Source of the DNA: Arcuatula senhousia
Lineage: Eukaryota; Mollusca; Bivalvia; Mytilida; Mytilidae
Direction of reading: 5' to 3'
DNA: 64,000 nucleotides
Assembly: GCA_963971305.1 (NCBI GenBank)
Contig: OZ020303.1
Location: 85,710,658-85,774,657 of the forward strand
The position numbers and the translations under genes are program-made. The notes below the pieces were generated by a model that made no database searches, was not told where the DNA came from, and worked only from the letters and a program-made list of their open reading frames with translations. The number at the start of each line of letters is the position of its first letter. Positions within the stretch are counted from its first letter, which is position 1. Shown piece by piece: positions 46,515 through 59,000 of the stretch.

Positions 46515-46690
46515 TCAAGTACTTGAATAAAGGTAATAACAAAACTACCGAACTTGAATGATCAATCTCATAGTCCAGAGAAAATGACAAAAACGAATTA
46601 GTCATACCGGTGAATTGGTAGATCGCAATGGTCCTGAATTGGTACATGCATTTCTAACGAAATGGTTGGTTAAACCAGGTTTTATGGCGC
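46515..46690 (-). repeat. Type II retroelement 3' tail fragment
   Basis: Near-identical over 170 bp to 52085-52245, from AAAGGTAATAACAAAACTACC through GGTTGGTTAAACCAGGTTTT. Only the extreme 3' end is present. Confidence 0.65.
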
Positions 46691-46699
46691 CAAACCTTA

Positions 46700-48950
46700 A
46701 ATTTATGATTCGCATATCGATGTACTTGACTCATGTGTCCTATAACTGAACACGGTGTTTGCGATTTTTTAGATCAACAAATAATACCACTTATAATCAA
46801 AAACAAAAATAAGTATAGTTCTAGGTTCTTATATACAATATACAACAGTTAAATCGTCTAAAACAGTTCACAAACTTTATACTCTTGTCATATTGTTATA
46901 CATTTTACTTTTCCATATTTGTTTATCTAGGGTGTATTCATGTAATTTTAGATATATTTTTTTCTATCGAAAATGATTGTTGTTAAATTAGATGATTGCT
47001 AGATGACAGGTACAGGATGATTCACCATTCCGTCACAAATGTTTAGTAACACATTTATAATGCTAATTTATACTTGATTCAACTGTTTCTCTATGACTAC
47101 AATTTTTACTAGAAATAATGTATTTCATTCATTAGAAAGTAATTTTCCTACCCTAAGAAAGTGAGTAGTACTGTTTTAAATATGAATGTCCTTGTGAGCT
47201 TTGTTAAATAGTTATAGTATTACTCATGAACGGCGGCGAATATCAATTCTAATGTCGGACGTGCCGGAATTTAACGAATTACGCGCAAAGTAAAAACATT
47301 TAGCATTTTTCGACAAAACCGAGGTTATAATTGAAATTCATCACCCCGAGTTATCTATACTTGTTAATAATAAAGATATTTTGGATAAACATGACAAATA
47401 AATAATTAAAATAATGAAAACAAATGAAATTATTGATCAATGAATTGCATACTAATTCGCGTAACCTGATTCGCGCAAAAAACTTCATGTGGGTTAAATA
47501 AATTTGCACATGAGTTAAATAAATCCTGTAATTCACTAAGTGAAAATCGAGAAGTTTAATTAAACCAAAAATCTCAATTTTTCACTTATTTCTATATAAT
47601 AATAAAAATAAATAAAAAGGAAACTATCGAGTCTCCTCTGAGATGAAATGGAATCGTTCCCTTTGAAATGTGAGAGACGAGTATCTATATAGATTTTAAA
47701 TTGCGAATTTTAATATTTTTTTAACATTTAGGTTCAATGAGTTTTAACAAAGTAATTGTTTGATTTGAATTTTATATAGCACATATTTTACAAAGAATTA
47801 GCTATTGTCCTATTGGTGTTGTTTATTTTATTCAAACATAATACATTAAAACAGTGCCATAATTGCAGGGTGAAATTGAAAGAGGTTAATGCATAATTAA
47901 TGCATGCCATTAAAACATGTAGTAAGTGAAATCATATCTTTGTATAGAATTATCGACACACTTAATTTTACCAATATTGTCATAGCTATTGTCAATAAAT
48001 TTATAACAATGGCATCTTTTACTATTTTAGATTGTTTTCAATAATTGATATGGAAAACTTTATCCAAGATAAACGCAAACATTTTTATAAACAGTGTACC
48101 ATCTTACTGACCTGTGATCTCTTATCATTACTAGGCACCCGTCGTCTGTTCGTCAGATTACTTTTCTTCAAGAGTTTTCTGCTATGAAATTACTATAGGG
48201 ATTGCTTTTAAACTATGTGCGCTTACTCTTCATGATCATTTCTTTTCAGTTTTAGAAATTTATGCCTGCAAACCAAATATTATGTAGCTGTTGCAAAATA
48301 GAACAGACACAATACTTTTTGGCTTATAGTTCAAAAGTAATAAAAGGTAGGGTTAATTCCAGGCGACCCTCCTTCAGCATTAATACCTCGTACTACAGGT
48401 CTTTTTGAGTTGAAGATGTTGGACGACTTTTTATAGAAATCTGAATATCACCAGAACCAAGCATGCTGGAAACAGCAACTGTATGTGTCGTATGATATTA
48501 GGAAAACAGGAAAAGAAATAAGGATTATCTTACGAAACACAAAAAAGACATTTTACAAAATTTGGCACAAAAGTAAGAAAATTTAGGAAAAAACTACTGA
48601 CTTTGTGAAAAAAAACCAGCCTTAATTTACTACATTATTTCTGAGATGCAGCAAAGGGTGGTTTAAAAAGTGAAAGTTTTTTGAAACTACTAAAGAAGGA
48701 AGTCCCAGGGTTTTGAATTTGTGAACTTGTTATTTTTTTATTTATTGAAGATAAAACAGATGGTTAAATGCATTTATCAAACTGTTTGAAGACTGAACTT
48801 GCATTTATATTTCAGTATGCAATCCCAAGATCTCTGTCGAAATACGAAAAAATCAAAACAGGGTTTACTTATATTTACTTCATTCAATACAGAAAAAAAA
48901 TCCAATCAACCTGCCGTAAAATTGCATCGTAACAAGAGAGACTATGTAGG
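46700..48950. other. Intergenic DNA, no gene seen
   Basis: AT-rich with no array or transposon end recognised. Frames at 47351-47536 and 48799-49002 are short and unsupported; the latter runs into the following retroelement fragment. Confidence 0.4.
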
Positions 48951-48954
48951 TTTT

Positions 48955-49690
48955 ATATTTGTGACTTTCTCCATTTCATATATCCACAGGAACTTGAGAT
49001 AAAGGACACAAGGGATTCTAGGAAGTCTGCTTCATATTTAGATCTACATCTCGAAATTGAATTTCAAGGAAGACTTTCAACAGGCCTCTATGACAAACGT
49101 GATGACTTTAAATTTCCAATTGTCAACATTTCCTTCTTGTGAAGCAACATTCCGACCGCTCCAGCTTAGCGAGTTTATGTATCTCAACTGATTCGTTACT
49201 CAAGAGCGTGCGGGACTTACATCGATTTCCGTAGCAGAGCGTCACATCTGAAACAAAAATTGCTCACACAGGGTTATGTTGCTCCTCGGTTGCTGTCTTT
49301 ACTCAAGAAATTTTACGGAAGACATCATGCACTTTATAGACAAATATGGGATTTCGATCTCTCAGATGAGTGTAAATGTTGGTTAGTCATAGAGTTTTGT
49401 TTTGTCTTCCTTTACCGGATTTGACACGCTGAATTGACTGTTGGCAACGCGACGGATGTGCTATAGCAAGCAGGAACTGCTTATTCTTCCGGAGCACCTG
49501 ATTTCACTCTCGCTTCGACTAGAGTTAGCGTTGTTGATTGATATTCAGTTATTTTGTACTTCCATGTTTTACAAGTTGTCTTTTTTTGTCCCGTTCTTGT
49601 TGCTGTTTACTGGATTTGTTTTTGCACTTTCGGAATTTTGACATTCGGATACCCCAATGGCACCTCTGCTTTTTATACATCGCAACAACA
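48955..49690 (+). pseudogene. Type I reverse transcriptase post-palm remnant with full tail
   Basis: It contains, in shifting frames, ELEIKDTRDSRKSASYLDLH, YDKRDDFKFPIVN, a SAYGVYVSQLIRYSRAC-like block and KFYGRHHALYRQIW, then the type I tail to about 49690. The catalytic Y-x-D-D part is missing and stops interrupt it. It is the longest tail-containing copy on the right side. Confidence 0.78.
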
Positions 49691-49974
49691 GCGCTAAATA
49701 CAACCGAAAATTTACTATATAAAACGATTAAAAAATTAATTCATCCAATAACAACCAGTAACTTACCATTATCAGCGATTTTCAAAAAAATGTATGATAA
49801 CGAAACAAAAGAAATACTGATTGGAAATCCAAAGTTAAAAGTTATAATAGGAAAAAAGAAAGAAAGTCAGTTAACACAAACGAGATCAACACGAAGAACG
49901 TTAGAACACACAAAAAAAAAGAAATTACAATCCACTATTTAGAACGCACAAAAAATTATTATAATTCACTAATT

Positions 49975-50625
49975 AGACCTGCCACTTGAAATAGACTCTC
50001 AAAGAAAACTTTCAACAAAGATCTATGACTAACCTGATGATTTCAAATTTACAATCGTCAACTTTCACTGCTTGTGTAGCAACATTCCGTCAACTCCAGC
50101 TTATAAAGTTTACGTATCAAAATCTATGCGTAATTCCAAAGCTTGTGGGACTGACATCGATTTCCTTAGTAGGTTGGTAGACCGTTACGTCCGACAAAAA
50201 AATTGCTCACACAAGGTGATGTTGCTCCTCTGTTGCTGTCTTCACTCAAGAAATTTTACGCAGGACATTGTGAGCTTATAGATACATATTGGATTTTTCA
50301 ATCTCCAGGATGAGTGCAGATGTTGGTTTGCCATAGGGTAACGTTTTGTCTTTCTTTACCGGATTAAACACACTAATTTTACTGTTGGCAACGCAACAGG
50401 TGTACTATTGCTTTAACTGCTTACTCAACCAGAGCTCCTACGTTCACTCTTGTTACGACTAGAGCTTGCGTTGTTGACTGATATTCAGTAGTTTTTGTGT
50501 TTCAGTGTTTTGCATTTTGTATGTTTTTTGTCCCGTTTTTGTTGGTGTTTACAGGTTTTGTTTCTGTCATTTTGGACTATTGACATTCGAACCCCTATTG
50601 GTACCTCTGATTCTTTCGATCTCCA
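49975..50625 (+). pseudogene. Type I reverse transcriptase post-palm remnant with tail, adjacent copy
   Basis: Same layout as 48955-49690, in tandem orientation about 285 bp away. It starts later (near GAAATAGACTCTCAAAGAAA) and continues through the C-terminal KKFYAGHCELIDTYW region and the tail to CATTGGTACC-like sequence near 50600. The intervening DNA (49690-49975) has a Lys-rich frame with no recognisable domain. Confidence 0.75.
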
Positions 50626-50629
50626 AAAG

Positions 50630-52075
50630 AAAAAGCTAAACATTTACTAATGTGTCAGTGTGTTTTTTTGTATATCCTCGGACGTCTTTAAAATGAATTA
50701 TTTGAAGATATATCTTCAGTCGGTGTCAGTAATTTCAAACCGAAGTATTTTTTTATTAATGACTGACAACCACAGTAACTAACCACATCAGTTATTTTAA
50801 ATCAAGGTAGATATATCTAAATTTAAAATGAATCAATTGACTGACATAAATTGACATGTTATGCCAGAATTAAAGACAACTTTAACAATAAAGAGACTGA
50901 GGATAAGAATTGCTGGAGATATTGCATCAAAAAGGATTTGCATTTTACATACTTATTTTGGTAGGTTACACCTCAAAGCAGTCTTTAATCGAATTTGAAC
51001 TGTTCATGGTAATAAGGGACGAAGTTCCTTTAACACTGTTGACTCCAAGATACCCCAAGAGTATTTTTTACAGTGTCATGTGATTTTGCAAAAGTCACGT
51101 GGTCTTTATACTTATGGGCATCAAAATTTCATATCACTTTTTTACTTTTTTGTTCGAATTATATAAACAGTCCAAATATTTCTTTTTAATTGCTGTAAAA
51201 TTATTTCAAGCCATCTGTGTTATTATACGTTTATTTTACTTTTTTTGAAAATATATAAACGTTTGGATGATCAATACTATTCAAGAACCCGCACGTGATC
51301 ACATGACAATCAAAATGGTGGAGCTTTATTTACAAAGCAGACGACAACACCGAATGGATACTCAAAATTTATTACCCTTTCTAGACATCGCGTGTTATAT
51401 TCGTTACATTAAACATTGTAGACCGTTGTGATTCTAGAATGGGGTTTTATGCTATGTATGGAAAGGCCACAGATTTACAAGTGCCAGAAAAAGCAGTGTC
51501 GACATTGAAAAGAAGAATTATTGGAAGAACAGGCATATGTATTTTATGGTTATTGGTTGGGTGAAATCACATATTTATTGTAATCATCGTTATTGACTAA
51601 ATAGCAAAAAAGTAAATTGTTTGTCATACATTGATGATTTCAAGCGCTACATTACGTTATGGCGGATACATGGTAGGCTTCGTCCCACAAACAGGTTTCG
51701 CCTGTCTCACATAATCATTAATATTGTGACAGCAGACCGTGAACCTATGTTTCAACCCTTACTTCAGATCTGGAACCGTCAACTCACATCACAACTTCTT
51801 TTTATAAAAGATATTCATACTTTGGTGCTTTTACATTTACCGTCCAGAGATATCATATGCATTAAAAACTTATCAAGCGACCAAATAGAGTAAAACATTA
51901 ATTTAAAAGGAGAATTTAGACTATTGAGAAAATAATGAGATCGAAACTTGATTATGTGTTGTTACTTCAGAAGTTTCATTGCATATCTGGAAAAGGAAAA
52001 CAAAACATTACTGTTAGAGAAATACTTTAAATCTATTACTTAGAAAGCTATTAATCATCGAGGAATAACTTTATG
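50630..52075. other. Intergenic DNA; possible but unproven exon
   Basis: A CACGTGATCACATGAC segment (51294-51309) and AATGG starts around 51316 and 51440 look like a promoter/leader, but no continuing exon with a donor site was found. Frame 51621-51893 (90 residues) begins at TTG and has no recognised domain. Confidence 0.35.
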
Positions 52076-52079
52076 GGAA

Positions 52080-52490
52080 ATAAAGGTAATAACAAAACTA
52101 CCGAACTTGAATGATCAATCTCATAGTCCAGAGAAAATGACAAAAACGAATCAGTCATACCGGAGAATTGGTGGATCGCAATGGTCCTGACTTGGTACAG
52201 GCAATCAAACGAAATGCTGGGTTAAACCAAGTTTTATGGCGCCAAACCTCCCTCTTCCATAGCGATCTTTGGATCCGGTAATGACCATCGAACACAACAT
52301 AATTGTGAGACACAATAGGGATATAGAGGTGATCATCTCAGTACAGCAGACCAGTCAAACACTAATTAAAACAATTAACTATCATAACTTTTAACTCAAT
52401 TTTGAACTTTTCTACTAGTGGCTGATAACGAAGAAAGAATTTTTTTAGGGATCGTGTGAGACATATTTTCTTATAGCCCTGCTCCAAAAG
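52080..52490 (-). pseudogene. Type II retroelement C-terminal remnant and 3' tail
   Basis: The plus-strand view runs from GGTAATAACAAAACTACC to TTTTTAGGGATCGTGTGAGACAT. The minus-strand reading at the right end gives an SSLSATSRKVQN-like remnant equivalent to that at 12600-12540. No palm region follows. It is the last retroelement fragment before the telomere-like satellite. Confidence 0.65.
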
Positions 52491-52499
52491 TCATAGAAA

Positions 52500-53039
52500 A
52501 TATTAGCAAGTGGATTTATTTACAATTCTTGGTATAAATTAAAAGCATTCATATAGATACTACTAATTACATTTCCGTTATGCTTAAGTATTCGATTATT
52601 CTTTTGTATTATGGACCGCTTTAGGATTTCAGGAGGATAATATGATTCACGGACGTTGCCATTGAACAATGTCGTAACATACTTGGCCTCATTGCAAGTT
52701 ACCAATTTATGCTTTAGATATTTTCTAAATTATAAGTTTTCAAATTTACACATAAGTTTCTTAAATAATTGTATGATTTTGTAACCAATAATATAATTTA
52801 AAACAGTTCAAACCAATTTTATTGACTAATTATCTAAAAATCATATTAAGTAAGAAAATTAAATTTCTACCAAGCTGTATAAATATCATATCTGTAAACA
52901 ATTTTGTTGTTATTTTCGTCTAAATTTTGTTTTGTAAGATGACTAAAACTGAGGGCTAACTTAACCAAATTTGAAAAAAAAGAAAACATTTCAGAACAAA
53001 ATTATACAAAGAAAATTACGCGAAATTGGGAACCGGGTA
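52500..53039. other. AT-rich flank of the satellite array
   Basis: No gene or repeat was recognised. The array begins abruptly after GGGAACCGGGTAAAATTAGG. Confidence 0.5.
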
Positions 53040-56000
53040 AAATTAGGGTTAGGGTTAGGATTAGGGTCAAAAGGGCTTGTGGCGTGGTAAAATTAGGGTT
53101 AGGGTTAGGGTTAGGATAAGGGTCAAAAGGGCTTGTGGCGTGGTAAAATTAGGGTTAGCATTAGGGTTAGGATAAGGGTCAAAAGGGCTTGTGGCGTGGT
53201 AAAATTAGGGTTAGGGTTAGGGTTAGGGTCAAAAGGGCTTGTGGCGTGGTAAAATTATGGTAAGGGTTAGGGTTAGGATTAGGGTCAAAAGGGCTTGTGG
53301 CGTGGTAAAATTAGGGTTAGGATTAGGGTGAGGATTAGGGTCAAAAGGGCTTGTGGCGTGGTAAAATTAGGGTTAGGGTTAGGGTGAGGATTAGGGTCAA
53401 AAGGGCTTGTGGCGTGGTAAAATTAGGGTTAGGGTTAGGGTTAGGATAAGGGTCAAAAGGGCTTGTGGCGTGGTAAAATTAGGGTTAGGGTTAGGGTTAG
53501 GATAAGGGTCAAAAGGGCTTGTGGCGTGGTAAAATTAGGGTTAGGGTTAGGGTTAGGATTAGGGTCAAAAGGGCTTGTGGCGTGGTAAAATTAGGGTTAG
53601 GGTTAGGGTTAGGATAAGGGTCAAAAGGGCTTGTGGCGTGGTAAAATTAGGGTTAGCATTAGGGTTAGGATAAGGGTCAAAAGGGCTTGTGGCGTGGTAA
53701 AATTAGGGTTAGGGTTAGGGTTAGGGTCAAAAGGGCTTGTGGCGTGGTAAAATTATGGTAAGGGTTAGGGTTAGGATTAGGGTCAAAAGGGCTTGTGGCG
53801 TGGTAAAATTAGGGTTAGGATTAGGGTGAGGATTAGGGTCAAAAGGGCTTGTGGCGTGGTAAAATTAGGGTTAGGGTTAGGGTGAGGATTAGGGTCAAAA
53901 GGGCTTGTGGCGTGGTAAAATTAGGGTTAGGGTTAGGGTTAGGATAAGGGTCAAAAGGGCTTGTGGCGTGGTAAAATTAGGGTTAGGGTTAGGGTTAGGA
54001 TAAGGGTCAAAAGGGCTTGTGGCGTGGTAAAATTAGGGTTAGGGTTAGGGTTAGGATTAGGGTCAAAAGGGCTTGTGGCGTGGTAAAATTAGGGTTAGGG
54101 TTAGGGTTAGGATAAGGGTCAAAAGGGCTTGTGGCGTGGTAAAATTAGGGTTAGCATTAGGGTTAGGATAAGGGTCAAAAGGGCTTGTGGCGTGGTAAAA
54201 TTAGGGTTAGGGTTAGGGTTAGGGTCAAAAGGGCTTGTGGCGTGGTAAAATTATGGTAAGGGTTAGGGTTAGGATTAGGGTCAAAAGGGCTTGTGGCGTG
54301 GTAAAATTAGGGTTAGGATTAGGGTGAGGATTAGGGTCAAAAGGGCTTGTGGCGTGGTAAAATTAGGGTTAGGGTTAGGGTGAGGATTAGGGTCAAAAGG
54401 GCTTGTGGCGTGGTAAAATTAGGGTTAGGGTTAGGGTTAGGATAAGGGTCAAAAGGGCTTGTGGCGTGGTAAAATTAGGGTTAGGGTTAGGGTTAGGATA
54501 AGGGTCAAAAGGGCTTGTGGCGTGGTAAAATTAGGGTTAGGGTTAGGGTTAGGATTAGGGTCAAAAGGGCTTGTGGCGTGGTAAAATTAGGGTTAGAGTT
54601 AGGGTTAGGATTAGGGTCAAAAGGGCTTGTGGCGTGGTAAAATTAGGGTTAGGGTTAGGGTTAGGATTAGGGTCAAAAGGGCTTGTGGCGTGGTAAAATT
54701 AGGATTAGGATTAGGGTGAGGATTAGGGTCAAAAGGGCTTGTGGCGTGGTAAAATTAGGGTTAGGGTTAGGGTGAGGATTAGGGTCAAAAGGGCTTGTGG
54801 CGTGGTAAAATTAGGGTTAGGGTTAGGATTAGGGTCAAAAGGGCTTGTGGCGTGGTAAAATTAGGGTTAGGGTTAGGTTTAGGATAAGGGTCAAAAGGGC
54901 TTGTGGCGTGGTAAAATTAGGGTTAGCATTAGGGTTAGGATAAGGGTCAAAAGGGCTTGTGGCGTGGTAAAATTAGGGTTAGGGTTAGGGTTAGGGTCAA
55001 AAGGGCTTGTGGCGTGGTAAAATTATGGTAAGGGTTAGGGTTAGGATTAGGGTCAAAAGGGCTTGTGGCGTGGTAAAATTAGGGTTAGGATTAGGGTGAG
55101 GATTAGGGTCAAAAGGGCTTGTGGCGTGGTAAAATTAGGGTTAGGGTTAGGGTGAGGATTAGGGTCAAAAGGGCTTGTGGCGTGGTAAAATTAGGGTTAG
55201 GGTTAGGGTTAGGATAAGGGTCAAAAGGGCTTGTGGCGTGGTAAAATTAGGGTTAGGGTTAGGGTTAGGATAAGGGTCAAAAGGGCTTGTGGCGTGGTAA
55301 AATTAGGGTTAGGGTTAGGGTTAGGATTAGGGTCAAAAGGGCTTGTGGCGTGGTAAAATTAGGGTTAGAGTTAGGGTTAGGATTAGGGTCAAAAGGGCTT
55401 GTGGCGTGGTAAAATTAGGGTTAGGGTTAGGGTTAGGATTAGGGTCAAAAGGGCTTGTGGCGTGGTAAAATTAGGGTTAGGATTAGGGTTAGGATAAGGG
55501 TCAAAAGGGCTTGTGGCGTGGTAAAATTAGGGTTAGGATAAGGGTCAAAAGGGCTTGTGGCGTGGTAAAATTAGGGTTAGGGTTAGGGTTAGGATTAGGG
55601 TCAAAAGGGCTTGTGGCGTGGTAAAATTAGGGTTAGGGTTAGGGTTAGGATAAGGGTCAAAAGGGCTTGTGGCGTGGTAAAATTAGGGTTAGCATTAGGG
55701 TTAGGATAAGGGTCAAAAGGGCTTGTGGCGTGGTAAAATTAGGGTTAGGGTTAGGGTTAGGGTCAAAAGGGCTTGTGGCGTGGTAAAATTATGGTAAGGG
55801 TTAGGGTTAGGATTAGGGTCAAAAGGGCTTGTGGCGTGGTAAAATTAGGGTTAGGATTAGGGTGAGGATTAGGGTCAAAAGGGCTTGTGGCGTGGTAAAA
55901 TTAGGGTTAGGGTTAGGGTGAGGATTAGGGTCAAAAGGGCTTGTGGCGTGGTAAAATTAGGGTTAGGGTTAGGGTTAGGATAAGGGTCAAAAGGGCTTGT

Positions 56001-59000
56001 GGCGTGGTAAAATTAGGGTTAGGGTTAGGGTTAGGATAAGGGTCAAAAGGGCTTGTGGCGTGGTAAAATTAGGGTTAGGGTTAGGGTTAGGATTAGGGTC
56101 AAAAGGGCTTGTGGCGTGGTAAAATTAGGGTTAGGGTTAGGGTTAGGATAAGGGTCAAAAGGGCTTGTGGCGTGGTAAAATTAGGGTTAGGGTTAGGGTT
56201 AGGGTCAAAAGGGCTTGTGGCGTGGTAAAATTATGGTAAGGGTTAGGGTTAGGATTAGGGTCAAAAGGGCTTGTGGCGTGGTAAAATTAGGGTTAGGATT
56301 AGGGTGAGGATTAGGGTCAAAAGGGCTTGTGGCGTGGTAAAATTAGGGTTAGGGTTAGGGTGAGGATTAGGGTCAAAAGGGCTTGTGGCGTGGTAAAATT
56401 AGGGTTAGGATAAGGGTCAAAAGGGCTTGTGGCGTGGTAAAATTAGGGTTAGGGTTAGGGTTAGGATAAGGGTCAAAAGGGCTTGTGGCGTGGTAAAATT
56501 AGGGTTAGGGTTAGGGTTAGGATTAGGGTCAAAAGGGCTTGTGGCGTGGTAAAATTAGGGTTAGGATTAGGGTGAGGATTAGGGTCAAAAGGGCTTGTGG
56601 CGTGGTAAAATTAGGGTTAGGGTTAGGGTGAGGATTAGGGTCAAAAGGGCTTGTGGCGTGGTAAAATTAGGGTTAGGGTTAGGGTTAGGATAAGGGTCAA
56701 AAGGGCTTGTGGCGTGGTAAAATTAGGGTTAGGGTTAGGGTTAGGATTAGGGTCAAAAGGGCTTGTGGCGTGGTAAAATTAGGATTAGGATTAGGGTGAG
56801 GATTAGGGTCAAAAGGGCTTGTGGCGTGGTAAAATTAGGGTTAGGGTTAGGGTGAGGATTAGGGTCAAAAGGGCTTGTGGCGTGGTAAAATTAGGGTTAG
56901 GGTTAGGATTAGGGTCAAAAGGGCTTGTGGCGTGGTAAAATTATGGTTAGGGTTAGGTTTAGGATAAGGGTCAAAAGGGCTTGTGGCGTGGTAAAATTAG
57001 GGTTAGCATTAGGGTTAGGATAAGGGTCAAAAGGGCTTGTGGCGTGGTAAAATTAGGGTTAGGGTTAGGGTTAGGGTCAAAAGGGCTTGTGGCGTGGTAA
57101 AATTATGGTAAGGGTTAGGGTTAGGATTAGGGTCAAAAGGGCTTGTGGCGTGGTAAAATTAGGGTTAGGATTAGGGTGAGGATTAGGGTCAAAAGGGCTT
57201 GTGGCGTGGTAAAATTAGGGTTAGGGTTAGGGTGAGGATTAGGGTCAAAAGGGCTTGTGGCGTGGTAAAATTAGGGTTAGGGTTAGGGTTAGGATAAGGG
57301 TCAAAAGGGCTTGTGGCGTGGTAAAATTAGGGTTAGGGTTAGGGTTAGGATAAGGGTCAAAAGGGCTTGTGGCGTGGTAAAATTAGGGTTAGGGTTAGGG
57401 TTAGGATTAGGGTCAAAAGGGCTTGTGGCGTGGTAAAATTAGGGTTAGAGTTAGGGTTAGGATTAGGGTCAAAAGGGCTTGTGGCGTGGTAAAATTAGGG
57501 TTAGGGTTAGGGTTAGGATTAGGGTCAAAAGGGCTTGTGGCGTGGTAAAATTAGGGTTAGGATTAGGGTTAGGATAAGGGTCAAAAGGGCTTGTGGCGTG
57601 GTAAAATTAGGGTTAGGATAAGGGTCAAAAGGGCTTGTGGCGTGGTAAAATTAGGGTTAGGGTTAGGGTTAGGATTAGGGTCAAAAGGGCTTGTGGCGTG
57701 GTAAAATTAGGGTTAGGATTAGGGTGAGGATTAGGGTCAAAAGGGCTTGTGGCGTGGTAAAATTAGGGTTAGGGTTAGGGTGAGGATTAGGGTCAAAAGG
57801 GCTTGTGGCGTGGTAAAATTAGGGTTAGGGTTAGGGTTAGGATAAGGGTCAAAAGGGCTTGTGGCGTGGTAAAATTAGGGTTAGGGTTAGGGTTAGGATA
57901 AGGGTCAAAAGGGCTTGTGGCGTGGTAAAATTAGGGTTAGGGTTAGGGTTAGGATTAGGGTCAAAAGGGCTTGTGGCGTGGTAAAATTAGGGTTAGGGTT
58001 AGGGTTAGGGTCAAAAGGGCTTGTGGCGTGGTAAAATTATGGTAAGGGTTAGGGTTAGGATTAGGGTCAAAAGGGCTTGTGGCGTGGTAAAATTAGGGTT
58101 AGGATTAGGGTGAGGATTAGGGTCAAAAGGGCTTGTGGCGTTGTAAAATTAGGGTTAGGGTTAGGGTGAGGATTAGGGTCAAAAGGGCTTGTGGCGTGGT
58201 AAAATTAGGGTTAGGGTTAGGGTTAGGATAAGGGTCAAAAGGGCTTGTGGCGTGGTAAAATTAGGGTTAGCATTAGGGTTAGGATAAGGGTCAAAAGGGC
58301 TTGTGGCGTGGTAAAATTAGGGTTAGGGTTAGGGTTAGGGTCAAAAGGGCTTGTGGCGTGGTAAAATTATGGTAAGGGTTAGGGTTAGGATTAGGGTCAA
58401 AAGGGCTTGTGGCGTGGTAAAATTAGGGTTAGGATTAGGGTGAGGATTAGGGTCAAAAGGGCTTGTGGCGTGGTAAAATTAGGGTTAGGGTTAGGGTGAG
58501 GATTAGGGTCAAAAGGGCTTGTGGCGTGGTAAAATTAGGGTTAGGGTTAGGGTTAGGATAAGGGTCAAAAGGGCTTGTGGCGTGGTAAAATTAGGGTTAG
58601 GGTTAGGGTTAGGATAAGGGTCAAAAGGGCTTGTGGCGTGGTAAAATTAGGGTTAGGGTTAGGGTTAGGATTAGGGTCAAAAGGGCTTGTGGCGTGGTAA
58701 AATTAGGGTTAGAGTTAGGGTTAGGATTAAGGTCAAAAGGGCTTGTGGCGTGGTAAAATTAGGGTTAGGGTTAGGGTTAGGATTAGGGTCAAAAGGGCTT
58801 GTGGCGTGGTAAAATTAGGATTAGGATTAGGGTGAGGATTAGGGTCAAAAGGGCTTGTGGCGTGGTAAAATTAGGGTTAGGGTTAGGGTGAGGATTAGGG
58901 TCAAAAGGGCTTGTGCGTGGTAAAAATTAGGGTTAGGGTTAGGATTAGGGTCAAAAGGGCTTGTGGCGTGGTAAAATTAGGGTTAGGCTTAGGGTTAGGA

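Noticed and set aside
49538..49942. 134-residue frame, Lys-rich C-terminal half
   Set aside because: The first third is the type I retroelement tail. The rest has low complexity and no domain pattern or splice context.
51621..51893. 90-residue frame near a CACGTG-containing segment
   Set aside because: No ATG start, no recognisable domain, and no acceptor or donor that joins it to another exon. It is kept only as a note under 50630-52075.
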